DNA of 19,330 nucleotides, taken from contig PMKA01000178.1 in the NCBI GenBank assembly GCA_003157575.1, positions 1 through 19,330 of the forward strand, in the 5' to 3' direction. The translations under genes were made by a program, and so were the position numbers. Shown here in pieces: positions 6,809-14,232 of this stretch; position 1 is the stretch's first letter; every line of letters begins with the position of its first letter. Origin of the DNA: Opitutia bacterium (GTDB taxonomy: Bacteria; Verrucomicrobiota; Verrucomicrobiia; Opitutales; Opitutaceae). The notes beneath the pieces were generated by a model, which was not told where the DNA came from, did no database searches, and was given only the letters and a program-made list of their open reading frames with translations.

Positions 6809-7993
6809 TCACGATACAGGCGCTTTCAGGGCGTCTCCCGCCGGGACGGAAGACTTGTGGGGCGCCTTGAGCGGGTACCGAAAAGTTTTCCCCTCGTAAT
6901 TTTTGAACACAACTTCGTCGTCAGTGATTCGCTCGATGTATTCCGGGTTGATCGGCACCTTCCCGCCGCCGCCCGGCGCGTCGATGACATACTGGGGCAC
7001 CGCGTAGCCCGTCGTGTGGCCGCGGAGGGAGCGGATGATCTCGATGCCCTTGCGCACATCGACTTTGAAATGTGAGCCGCCGGTGACCAGATCCATCTGG
7101 TACAGATAGTAGGGCCGAACCCGCATCCGCAGCAGTCGATGCACCAACGCCTTCATGACGTCGGCATCATCATTCACGCCCCGGAGCAGCACGCTTTGAT
7201 TGCCCAGCGGAACCCCTGCGAACGCCAGACGTTCGCAGGCATCCTTGAGCTCCTGTGTGCATTCCTTCGGGTGGTTGACATGGATGCTCATCCAGACCGG
7301 ACCGTGTTTTCTGAACACATCGCACAATTCGGGCGTGATGCGCTGGGGCAAAAAAACGGGAATGCGCGATCCGATGCGGATGAATTCGACGTGCTTGATT
7401 GCGCGGAGCCGGCCCAGAAGATGGTCGAGTTTGTGATCGGAGAGCAGCAGCGGATCGCCGCCGCTGAGCAACACATCCCGCACCTCGGAATGCGCCTCGA
7501 TGTAGCGCAACGCCCGCTCATATTCGGGATGGAAATTGTAGTCCTGGGCGTTGCTGACCAGCCTGCTGCGCGTGCAATAGCGGCAATAGGCCGCACAACG
7601 GTCGGTCACAAGGAAAAGGACCCGGTCGGGATAACGGTGCACCAGCCCCGGCACGGGCGAATGTGCGTCTTCCCCGAGGGAGTCGGGCATCTCCTCTTCC
7701 GAGACCACCATCTCGTCGCCGCGCGGGATGACCTGCCGGCGGATCGGGCAATCAGGGTCGTTGCGGTCGACAAGGTTGAAGAAATAGGGCGTGATTGCGG
7801 TCGCCAGCTTGCTGCCGGCAAACCGAAAGCCCTCCTTTTCCTCCGGAGTGAGCGTCATGAACTGCTCCAGCTGGGCCGCGCTTGTGAGGCGATTCTTCAA
7901 CTGCCAGCTCCAATCCCGCCACTCGGATTCCGGAAGATGCTGCCACAATCCCTGCCCTTCGAACCAACGGGCGCGGTCTTCAGTGTAGGGCAT
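6809..7993 (-). CDS. kamA: Lysine 2,3-aminomutase family radical SAM enzyme
   Basis: This 394-residue protein belongs to the KamA/EpmB family, which uses a [4Fe-4S] cluster, S-adenosylmethionine and PLP to shift the alpha-amino group of lysine to the beta carbon. The radical SAM cluster motif is TDRCAAYCRYC (Cys133, Cys137, Cys140), LLSGGDPLLL follows, and the PLP lysine lies in DAPGGGGKVP (Lys345). The N-terminal WSWQLKNRLTS segment and the length favour KamA over the shorter EpmB. The C-terminus lacks the extra cysteines of the clostridial enzyme. Beta-lysine could serve as an osmolyte precursor or modify EF-P; no partner gene (ablB, efp or epmA) is in view. The ATG at 7993 fits the family N-terminus, has no Shine-Dalgarno sequence, and sits 13 nt after a strong -10 box. 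Confidence 0.9.
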   Translation of the reverse strand: MPYTEDRARWFEGQGLWQHLPESEWRDWSWQLKNRLTSAAQLEQFMTLTPEEKEGFRFAGSKLATAITPYFFNLVDRNDPDCPIRRQVIPRGDEMVVSEEEMPDSLGEDAHSPVPGLVHRYPDRVLFLVTDRCAAYCRYCTRSRLVSNAQDYNFHPEYERALRYIEAHSEVRDVLLSGGDPLLLSDHKLDHLLGRLRAIKHVEFIRIGSRIPVFLPQRITPELCDVFRKHGPVWMSIHVNHPKECTQELKDACERLAFAGVPLGNQSVLLRGVNDDADVMKALVHRLLRMRVRPYYLYQMDLVTGGSHFKVDVRKGIEIIRSLRGHTTGYAVPQYVIDAPGGGGKVPINPEYIERITDDEVVFKNYEGKTFRYPLKAPHKSSVPAGDALKAPVS

Positions 7994-8006
7994 GTTGAAA
8001 AGATAG

Positions 8007-8034
8007 ATTAAACGTCTCCCCGCCGATCTGTCAA
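8007..8034 (-). promoter_or_regulatory. Strong sigma70-like promoter of kamA
   Basis: On the minus strand a perfect TTGACA (-35, 8034-8029), a 16-nt spacer and TTTAAT (-10, 8012-8007, 5 of 6) precede kamA. Only 13 nt separate the -10 box from the ATG, so the transcript would begin about 5-8 nt before the start codon. Confidence 0.7.
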
Positions 8035-8088
8035 ACGGCGGGGCCGCCGCCGCCGGAGGCCGGGGACTTGCCGCGTTCCGACGGGGCG

Positions 8089-8232
8089 CTAGAAAATGCC
8101 CCAGTGGAACTGCTGGTCCATGGCCAGGAGCCAGATCATCGCAACATAGATCCAAACGACCGCGAGCAGGGCGTTCGCAATCAGACGACGCTTCCCGGAT
8201 TCCGGTCCGGCAACGGGTTCTTCTGTGCTCAT
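8089..8232 (-). CDS. Small single-TM membrane protein, 47 residues
   Basis: An ATG at 8232 opens a 47-residue frame with a polar, basic N-terminus (MSTEEPVAG...GKRR), one hydrophobic helix of about 21 residues (ANALLAVVWIYVAMIWLLAM) and a short polar tail, DQQFHWGIF. The positive charges before the helix predict a cytoplasmic N-terminus. It lies 67 nt downstream of the large APC permease on the same strand and ends before the kamA promoter, so it may be cotranscribed with the permease and could be an accessory subunit. I do not recognise a family. A longer in-frame reading from 8484 overlaps the permease gene and is not needed. Confidence 0.55.
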   Translation of the reverse strand: MSTEEPVAGPESGKRRLIANALLAVVWIYVAMIWLLAMDQQFHWGIF

Positions 8233-8299
8233 GATACGGGCATCTTGCGCCGCTTCGGGTTTCCACGCAAGCCCTCCAGACTCAAAAAGCGTCAGGACC

Positions 8300-10303
8300 T
8301 CACACTGAAAACGGCGCGGCGGTGTCGATCGACTCCAATACCCGGATGGGCACGATGGCGCACGGAAGGCCGCGCAGGAACAGCCGTCGCTGCAGGGCGA
8401 ATGCCGTGTAATTGTGCAGCCAGCGCGTGAGGAAGGTCTCCCGCTCGAACACGAGCTGGCCCGTGAAGAAGACCACGTTCGCATTCCGTTCCGTCAGGTC
8501 GGGCACCAGTTTGCCCAGCTCATCGAGCACCTCATGGCCCACCGCAGTCACCGCCTCCGCCACGCCGCCCCGGGACTGCACGAAATCCACGTACCGGCCC
8601 GCCTCGCGCTTCACGTGCGCGCGCAGCCGGTCGATCTCGTCCGCTCCCTTGAAGTTGCCGGCGTCGAGAATGCCGATCTGAACAAAAACCATGCGGCGGA
8701 ACCCGCCGCCAAACAGGCGCACCGCGCCGAGCAGTGTGTGGAGTCCGAGGCCGTTGAAACCATTGACGAGAATAATGGCGGTGCGGTCCGACGTGGGCGC
8801 AAAATCATTTGCACCGGGTTGAGCGGGGAGTTCGGCGGCCTCGACGATGCTGTCGAGATTCGCGAGCAGCTTCCGCACGCCGTCATAATGGCGCCGGACC
8901 GCGAACGCTGTGAGAATCAGCGCGGTCGTCACAACCAGAGTCACCCAGCCTCCGCTGAAGAATTTCATCCATGCCAGCGTGACAAGGATGGAAAACGTGA
9001 GTGCAAACCCGACCGCGTTGATGCCCAGCCTCCATCGCCAGGACGGGTCCTCCCGCCGCACCTGCCACCAGTGGCGGACCATTCCCGCCTGGGAAAGGCT
9101 GAAGGTGATGAAGACGTTGATGCTATAAAGGACGACGAGCAATTCCACCTCGCCACGCGTGAGCAGCAGCACAACCAGCGACGCCCCCCCCATGACCAGC
9201 ACGCCGTTGAGTGTAACAAACCGGTCGCTCAGGGCGGTGAACCGCGCGGGCATCCACCGGTCGAGCGCCATGTTGGCGAGCACGCGGGGCCCGTCGAGGA
9301 AACCCGCCTGCGCGGCGATCAGCAGCAGGATTGCCGCGCTCGTCAGCGAAACCTTCACAAACGTGTTGGCCAGCCAGGCCGGCCAGCCCGCAGAAAGCTG
9401 TTCCAGGAGCACGGCATTAAGTGTCTTCCCGCCGCCCGGGTGCACGCCGACCAGCAGATAGGCGATCAACAGCCCGGCGACCATTCCTCCGAGCGAAAGC
9501 GCCATGAGCAGCATCGTTCGCCGGCCGGTCCGCACGCGGGGTTCGCGCAAAATCGGCAGGCCGTTGCTCACCGCCTCGATGCCCGTGTACGTGCCCGCGC
9601 CCATGCTGTAGGCGCGCAGGAGCAGCGCAACCACCCCCAACATTCCCACTTCGGCAGACGCACCGTGCGCGGCGTTCACCGAGTCGCCCGCCAGGTTCGC
9701 AAGAGCGCCGGCGTGAGTCCCAAAAACAAAGAGGACTGCAAACGTGTGGGTGATCAGGAACAGACCGAACACCGGGACCAAAAGCAGCACCGATTCCCGC
9801 ACGCCCCGCAGGTTGAGCATTGTGAGGAAGAGGATGCCGCACACCGATGCCGCGAGTTTCCAGGACAGCCACGCGGCGGGCAGAAAGCTGAACAGGGCGT
9901 CCATTCCGCTCGCGACCGAGACTGAAATGGTCAGGACGTAGTCGATGAGCAGGGCCGAGCCCGAAATGACTCCCGCCGTCGGCGAAAGCAGCCGGCTCGC
10001 GACGAGATAGCCGCCGCCGCCTGCCGGAAACAGTGCGATGATCTGCGAATAGCTTATGCAGATGATCGCCACCGTGCCCGCGGACATCAGCGCAACGAAC
10101 AGCGCAAGCGGCGGGTGCGCCAGCAACACCTTGTACGCCTCTTCCGGGCCGTAGCACGACGAGGAAAGGCCGTCGGCGCCGAGGCCGACCCACGCGAGCA
10201 GGGCGACCAGCGAGAGTTTATGAAAAAGGCCGCTGTCGTTCAGAGCACGCTCGCGGCCGATGAGGAAGTTCTTCATCGCCCGCATCAGGGAATTGTCACT
10301 CAT
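8300..10303 (-). CDS. APC-superfamily permease, KimA-like, with a C-terminal cytosolic domain
   Basis: This 667-residue protein has about twelve hydrophobic helices in residues 30-490 and then a soluble domain of about 170 residues. The TM1 unwound region reads GLGADGLSSSCYGPEEAY (about 40-57), and ALFPAGGGGYLVA (90-102) matches the FPxGGGxY motif shared by KimA/YdaO-type K+/H+ symporters and related amino-acid permeases. The C-terminal part (TAIILVNGFNGLG onward) resembles the universal-stress-like regulatory domain of KimA-type transporters. K+ uptake is the better guess than amino acids, but the substrate is inferred. The ATG at 10303 was chosen; an upstream in-frame GTG at 10327 and an internal ATG six codons in are alternatives. 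No Shine-Dalgarno sequence is evident. Confidence 0.82.
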   Translation of the reverse strand: MSDNSLMRAMKNFLIGRERALNDSGLFHKLSLVALLAWVGLGADGLSSSCYGPEEAYKVLLAHPPLALFVALMSAGTVAIICISYSQIIALFPAGGGGYLVASRLLSPTAGVISGSALLIDYVLTISVSVASGMDALFSFLPAAWLSWKLAASVCGILFLTMLNLRGVRESVLLLVPVFGLFLITHTFAVLFVFGTHAGALANLAGDSVNAAHGASAEVGMLGVVALLLRAYSMGAGTYTGIEAVSNGLPILREPRVRTGRRTMLLMALSLGGMVAGLLIAYLLVGVHPGGGKTLNAVLLEQLSAGWPAWLANTFVKVSLTSAAILLLIAAQAGFLDGPRVLANMALDRWMPARFTALSDRFVTLNGVLVMGGASLVVLLLTRGEVELLVVLYSINVFITFSLSQAGMVRHWWQVRREDPSWRWRLGINAVGFALTFSILVTLAWMKFFSGGWVTLVVTTALILTAFAVRRHYDGVRKLLANLDSIVEAAELPAQPGANDFAPTSDRTAIILVNGFNGLGLHTLLGAVRLFGGGFRRMVFVQIGILDAGNFKGADEIDRLRAHVKREAGRYVDFVQSRGGVAEAVTAVGHEVLDELGKLVPDLTERNANVVFFTGQLVFERETFLTRWLHNYTAFALQRRLFLRGLPCAIVPIRVLESIDTAAPFSV

Positions 10304-10912
10304 GTCGATTGTCTTGATTCGCCGCACGCCGGCGGCATTGCGCCCGGGACAACCGTGGTGACGCGGACTTCGCGTCGCAGAGGATCGCCCTTCCCATTGC
10401 CTGCGAGGTTAGCTGACGGGCTGGGCCTGAGAAGTGGCCCTGACGGTGGTTGCCCACCGCCATTCGCCCCGACCGCGCTGCTTGCGCAAAACACGGCATT
10501 TGGGTTCCCCGCGCCTTCCTGCGGGAACGCAGGTCGGCTTCGGCTGCTGAATTGTCTGCGGGCAGGAGAACGAATTTCTCCCCCGCCGTCAATCGACTTT
10601 GAAGCATGCAAGGTGCCAATAACCTGACAAATAGATGCTTGCGCCAGTTTTTAGTGTCCGCCGCCATAAGCGCTGCAGGGTCGGTTCCTTCCCGGATGGA
10701 ACATCAGAGCACCTCACCAAAGCGCGCATACCTGCTCGCGCCGCAACGGCGGAGCCTGCCCGCGCCGCATCTCCGAGGTCGCGACAAGATCGCGCCCCTG
10801 CACGATTGACCGACGTCTGCCGTGCGGCGGGAAACGAATCCTCCCCCTGCGATTGCGACCGCGACACAATACCCTTGGCACACGTGACGAAAGGGCTTTT
10901 CGTCGCGCTTTG
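10304..10912. other. 609-nt divergent gap with hairpins, no convincing gene
   Basis: This gap separates the divergent permease and carA genes, so it should hold both promoters. I see three small perfect hairpins: GGGCC/GGCCC (10423-10440), CGGTGG/CCACCG with a TTGC loop (10444-10459), and CCTGCG-GGAA-CGCAGG with a tetraloop (10518-10533). A short AT-richer patch lies near 10606-10655. I cannot match the layout to a known riboswitch. Open frames here on either strand have no recognisable content. Confidence 0.4.
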
Positions 10913-12082
10913 ATGTCCACGCCACGTTCAGGAGTACTCGCGCTCGAAGACGGCTCTGTCTTCCGCGGCCCCGCTTTCGGAGCCGAGGCAACCATCACCG
11001 GCGAAGCGGTGTTCAACACCAGCATGACCGGCTACCAGGAGATCCTCACGGATCCCTCGTATTTCGGCCAGATCGTCACCATGACCGCCGTGCAGATCGG
11101 CAACTATGGCATCAATCCCGATGACGAGGAGTCGCTGGGCGGACCGAAGGTCTCCGGCTTCATTGTCAGGGAGCTCTCGCCCGTCACCAGCAACTGGCGG
11201 AGCCGCATGAGCCTCGATGAGTACCTCCGGCAGTACCGTATCCCCGGCCTGCAGGGAGTCGACACTCGCGCAATCACGAAGAAGCTCCGCGTCACGGGCG
11301 CAATGAAATGCTGCCTGAGCAGCGTGGAAATACCCGACGAGGAGGCGGTGCGGCGCGCACAGGCGTGGGAGGGCCTGGTCGGCGTCGACTTCGTGAAAGA
11401 AGTGACCTGCGAGAGCCCTTATCAATGGGATCCCGAGGGCCGTTGGGACGCGCCCTTCTCCCTTGCCGGAACCACCCTCGGCACGCGCATCGCCCCGTCA
11501 AAACGTTTCAAGGTCGTGGCGATCGACTACGGGGCCAAGCGGAACATTCTCAAGAAGCTGCGCCACCACGGATTCGATGTGTGGGTGGTGCCGGCGAACG
11601 CCACGCCGGAAATGGTGGAGGAACTTGCCCCCGACGGTGTGTTTCTCTCCAACGGTCCCGGCGATCCGGAGCCGCTCGGCTACGCGTACCGCACGGTGGC
11701 GCGCCTCATCGAGAAATATCCCATCTTCGGGATCTGCATGGGCAATCACATGATCACCCATGCGCTCGGTGCCAAGACCTTCAAGCTCAAGTTCGGCCAT
11801 CGCGGCGCAAACCAGCCGGTGAAAAATCTCGAAACCGGAAAGGTCTCGATCACCGCGCAGAACCATGGCTTCGCGGCCCGGCCCGAGGATCTGGAGAGGC
11901 GCGGAGCGGCCGTGACCGAGGTCAATCTGAACGACAACACGGTCGAGGGTTTCCGCCACACCAAGCTGCCGGTCTTCTCCGTGCAATATCACCCCGAGGC
12001 CTCGCCCGGCCCCCACGACGCCGATCCGCTCTTTGTCGATTTCTACCGATTGATCGAACAGCGGAAGGCCGGGAATATCTAG
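10913..12082 (+). CDS. carA: Carbamoyl-phosphate synthase small (glutaminase) subunit
   Basis: This 389-residue CarA hydrolyses glutamine and delivers ammonia to CarB for carbamoyl phosphate, which feeds pyrimidine and arginine synthesis. The N-terminal CarA domain starts SGVLALEDGSVFRGPAFG and includes FNTSMTGYQEILTDPSY and VDTRAITKKLR. The C-terminal class I amidotransferase domain has FLSNGPGDPEP, the nucleophile Cys275 in FGICMGNHM, and His360/Glu362 in SVQYHPEASPGPHD. The usual nucleophile-elbow context GICLGHQ is GICMGNH here. The ATG at 10913 gives the family N-terminus; the frame is open 20 codons further up. carB is not in the window. Its TAG overlaps the oppositely oriented kdsB stop within CTAG. 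Confidence 0.94.
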   Translation: MSTPRSGVLALEDGSVFRGPAFGAEATITGEAVFNTSMTGYQEILTDPSYFGQIVTMTAVQIGNYGINPDDEESLGGPKVSGFIVRELSPVTSNWRSRMSLDEYLRQYRIPGLQGVDTRAITKKLRVTGAMKCCLSSVEIPDEEAVRRAQAWEGLVGVDFVKEVTCESPYQWDPEGRWDAPFSLAGTTLGTRIAPSKRFKVVAIDYGAKRNILKKLRHHGFDVWVVPANATPEMVEELAPDGVFLSNGPGDPEPLGYAYRTVARLIEKYPIFGICMGNHMITHALGAKTFKLKFGHRGANQPVKNLETGKVSITAQNHGFAARPEDLERRGAAVTEVNLNDNTVEGFRHTKLPVFSVQYHPEASPGPHDADPLFVDFYRLIEQRKAGNI

Positions 12083-12825
12083 CCCGCGAGCGCCTCCTCG
12101 AAGCGCTTCGCGTCCTCCGGTGTGTCGACCCCGATGCTCTGGTCCTCCGTCAGGCCGACCATGATTTCATAGCCGTTCTCCAAGACGCGAAGCTGCTCAA
12201 GTTTCTCGATCTGTTCGTACCTGCCCGGCGGCAGCGACGCGAGTTTCTCAAGCAATTGGGCCTGATAGGCGTAGAGCCCGAGATGCCTGTGGCAGGGGCT
12301 GGCTGCGACCCAGGCGTCGCCTGCGCCCGCTCCAAGATCGCGTGAGAACGGCATGCTGCACCGCGAGAAATAGAGCGCCCGGCCGTCACGGCGGATCACG
12401 ACCTTGACCTGGTTGGGATTTTGGAAATCGATCGCGAGGCGGAACGGCGTCGCCAGCGTGGCCATCGGCGCCTCGCCGCCAACCAGCCGCGCCAGCTCGC
12501 GGATCTGCCCGCCTGTCACCAGCGGCTCGTCCGCCTGCACATTGATGACCCGATCGGCCCGGACGACACGGTTGGCTTCCGCCAGCCGGTCGGTGCCGCT
12601 CGGATGCTGCGGAGAAGTCATTATCACCTTGAATCCGTGGGCCGCGACCGCATCCCGCAACAGCCCGTGATCCACGGCAAAATAGAGCGGAAACTCGGGA
12701 GCCTCGGCCGCGATGCGCTCCGCGACCCAGAGCAACAGCGGTTTCCCCCTGATTGGATGAAGCAGCTTCCTCGGAAACCGCGTCGATTCGAGCCGGCAGG
12801 GAACGATGATTGCAGTGGTGGGCAT
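12079..12825 (-). CDS. kdsB: 3-deoxy-manno-octulosonate cytidylyltransferase (CMP-KDO synthetase)
   Basis: At 248 residues it has the same length as the E. coli enzyme. It activates KDO with CTP for lipid A-core assembly. The nucleotide-binding N-terminus reads IIVPCRLESTRFPRKLL (about 6-22), followed by SPQHPSGTDRLAE with the SGTDR motif and by VINVQADEPLV, where Asp99 binds Mg2+. ALYFSRCSMPF, HLGLYAYQAQLL, YEQIEKLEQLRVLENG and SIGVDTPEDAKRFE complete the family pattern. The ATG at 12825 places the nucleotide-binding strand right at the N-terminus; the frame remains open upstream to 12927, but those residues are not family-like. It shows that the organism makes KDO-containing LPS. Confidence 0.95.
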   Translation of the reverse strand: MPTTAIIVPCRLESTRFPRKLLHPIRGKPLLLWVAERIAAEAPEFPLYFAVDHGLLRDAVAAHGFKVIMTSPQHPSGTDRLAEANRVVRADRVINVQADEPLVTGGQIRELARLVGGEAPMATLATPFRLAIDFQNPNQVKVVIRRDGRALYFSRCSMPFSRDLGAGAGDAWVAASPCHRHLGLYAYQAQLLEKLASLPPGRYEQIEKLEQLRVLENGYEIMVGLTEDQSIGVDTPEDAKRFEEALAG

Positions 12826-12918
12826 TGCCTTGCGTATGCCACCGACGCCGGCCATGGGCAACGCCGAAGGAGCGAAGACGGCGCCTCGCGGATTGGCCCG
12901 GCGCGTGCTTCTCTGCTT

Positions 12919-12949
12919 TTGCCACAATCTTGCGAATCGGTTTTATGAT
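12919..12949 (+). promoter_or_regulatory. Possible promoter of the HPr gene
   Basis: TTGCCA (12919-12924, 5 of 6) and TATGAT (12944-12949, 5 of 6) are separated by 19 nt, longer than the preferred 17. They lie 49 nt before the HPr ATG in the divergent kdsB/HPr gap. Confidence 0.4.
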
Positions 12950-12998
12950 TGCAGCAAGGTGCGGGACCGTCGAGATTCCAGCCTCAGTTTAGAACTTC

Positions 12999-13298
12999 AT
13001 GGACAAAGTCGAAGCCATACCGAGCGCGCAGCAGCACGTTAGAGAGTTCGTCGTGCAGAACAAAATGGGCATTCATGCCCGGCCGGCCGCCATGGTCGTG
13101 CGCATCACCAACAAATACCGCTGCGACGTGTTCGTTGAGAAGGACGATGAACAGGTGAACGGAAAAAGCATCATGGGCCTGATGATGCTTGCAGCCGGAA
13201 AGGGCTCGAAAGTGCGCTTCATTGCGACGGGCGACGACGCCCCCCAGATGCTGGCCGATCTTGAGCAGCTCTTCGTCCGCAAGTTCGACGAAGCCTAG
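12999..13298 (+). CDS. HPr-family phosphocarrier protein
   Basis: This 99-residue HPr carries the phosphoryl-accepting histidine in NKMGIHARPAAMVV (His26, equivalent to His15) and the regulatory serine in VNGKSIMGLMML (Ser57, equivalent to Ser46, the HPr kinase site). Both are intact, so it could act in a PTS or PTS-derived regulatory relay. The N-terminus is about 11 residues longer than classic HPr (MDKVEAIPSAQQHV precedes the first strand). No enzyme I or HPr kinase gene is in view, so its partner is unknown. The ATG at 12999 has no clear Shine-Dalgarno sequence. A canonical terminator directly follows the stop, so it is monocistronic. Confidence 0.93.
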   Translation: MDKVEAIPSAQQHVREFVVQNKMGIHARPAAMVVRITNKYRCDVFVEKDDEQVNGKSIMGLMMLAAGKGSKVRFIATGDDAPQMLADLEQLFVRKFDEA

Positions 13299-13299
13299 G

Positions 13300-13324
13300 T
13301 TTTGGCCGCGCCAAGACGTTTTTT
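13300..13324 (+). terminator. Intrinsic terminator of the HPr gene
   Basis: TTTTGGC (13300-13306) pairs with GCCAAGA (13310-13316) over 7 bp with one G-T wobble and a CGC loop. CG and then TTTTTT (13319-13324) follow. It begins two bases after the HPr stop codon. Confidence 0.75.
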
Positions 13325-13389
13325 AGGGATGGCCAGGAGGAGGATCTGGAGCCGCTTCTCCTGATCTCCACGTTCCGCCGTCACCAGCT

Positions 13390-14187
13390 TCAAAGGCCGA
13401 AAAAGGCCCGCGCGTTCAGCGTCGTCGTCGCAGCGAGTTCGTCGCAGCTCACCCCGAAAAGGCCGGCGCAGTACTCCGCCGTGTGTCGCACATAGGCCGG
13501 CTCGTTCGGCTTCCCGCGATGGGGTGCGGGCGCGAGATAGGGCGCGTCCGTCTCGATCATAAGCCGCGCCAGTCCTTGCGCTTTCGCCGCCGCGCGCACC
13601 GCATCGGCATTCTTGTACGTAATCACGCCTGTAAATGAACCGCGGCCGCCGCGCAGGGTGAGCGCGTTCATTTCCTCCGCGCCTTCGCTGAAACAGTGGA
13701 AGACCACCCGGTTCCAGTCGACCCCGCTGGCATCGATCATCTCCACGCATTCGCGGAACGCGCCGCGCGCATGCACAACCACGGGCGTTCCGACGCGACG
13801 GGCGATCTCCAGCTCCGCCGCAAATGCCGCCCGCTGTCGCCCGAAGATCCGCTCCGCCTCCGCAGCGTCCTTCGGGAGATGGAACCGGTCCAGTCCCACC
13901 TCTCCGAGTCCCACCGGCCGCGATCCATCTCCGGTGAAAAAAACCTCCAAACCCGCCACCGCCTGCTCCCAACCCGTCTCAACCGAACAGGGATGCAGCC
14001 CCACCGTGTAATCCACAACGCCTCCGTGTTCGCGCGCAAGATCGCGATAAAGCGTCCAGTCCGCAGGCTCGGTTCCGACGGCGATCATCCTCTCAACCCC
14101 CGCCGCGCGCGCGCGACCGAGGACAGCCGCCAGCTCTCCGCGCCGCGCAAAACCGTCCAGATGGGTGTGGGTGTCGATCAATGCCAT
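13390..14187 (-). CDS. TatD-family metal-dependent hydrolase
   Basis: This 265-residue TatD-type TIM-barrel hydrolase belongs to a family with metal-dependent 3'-5' DNase/RNase activity. Metal ligands are visible in order: DTHTHLD (His7, His9), GLGEVGLD (Glu96), VVVHARGAF (His139), VVFHCFSEG (His164) and ETDAPYLAP (Asp214). The closing stretch with NEPAYVRHTAEY and TTTLNARAFFGL is typical of the family. The ATG at 14187 puts the HTH motif at the N-terminus. It lies 45 nt downstream of the M32 carboxypeptidase gene on the same strand, so the two are probably cotranscribed. E. coli TatD, YcfH and YjjV paralogues cannot be separated by eye. Confidence 0.92.
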   Translation of the reverse strand: MALIDTHTHLDGFARRGELAAVLGRARAAGVERMIAVGTEPADWTLYRDLAREHGGVVDYTVGLHPCSVETGWEQAVAGLEVFFTGDGSRPVGLGEVGLDRFHLPKDAAEAERIFGRQRAAFAAELEIARRVGTPVVVHARGAFRECVEMIDASGVDWNRVVFHCFSEGAEEMNALTLRGGRGSFTGVITYKNADAVRAAAKAQGLARLMIETDAPYLAPAPHRGKPNEPAYVRHTAEYCAGLFGVSCDELAATTTLNARAFFGL

Positions 14188-14232
14188 CGCCGGGATCGCC
14201 GTTGTTCGCCTGGGTGGTCTGCCCTGCCGGGG

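Noticed and set aside
8414..9925. 503-codon open frame on the plus strand
   Set aside because: It lies antisense to the KimA-like permease; it is rich in His, Arg, Gln and Pro with no domain pattern, as expected for the shadow of a high-GC gene.
10296..10667. 123-codon minus-strand frame upstream of the permease
   Set aside because: Low-complexity Arg/Ala content, overlaps the permease start out of frame, no motif.
11308..12345. 345-codon plus-strand frame across carA and into kdsB
   Set aside because: Out-of-frame shadow of carA; the carA frame has full family motifs.
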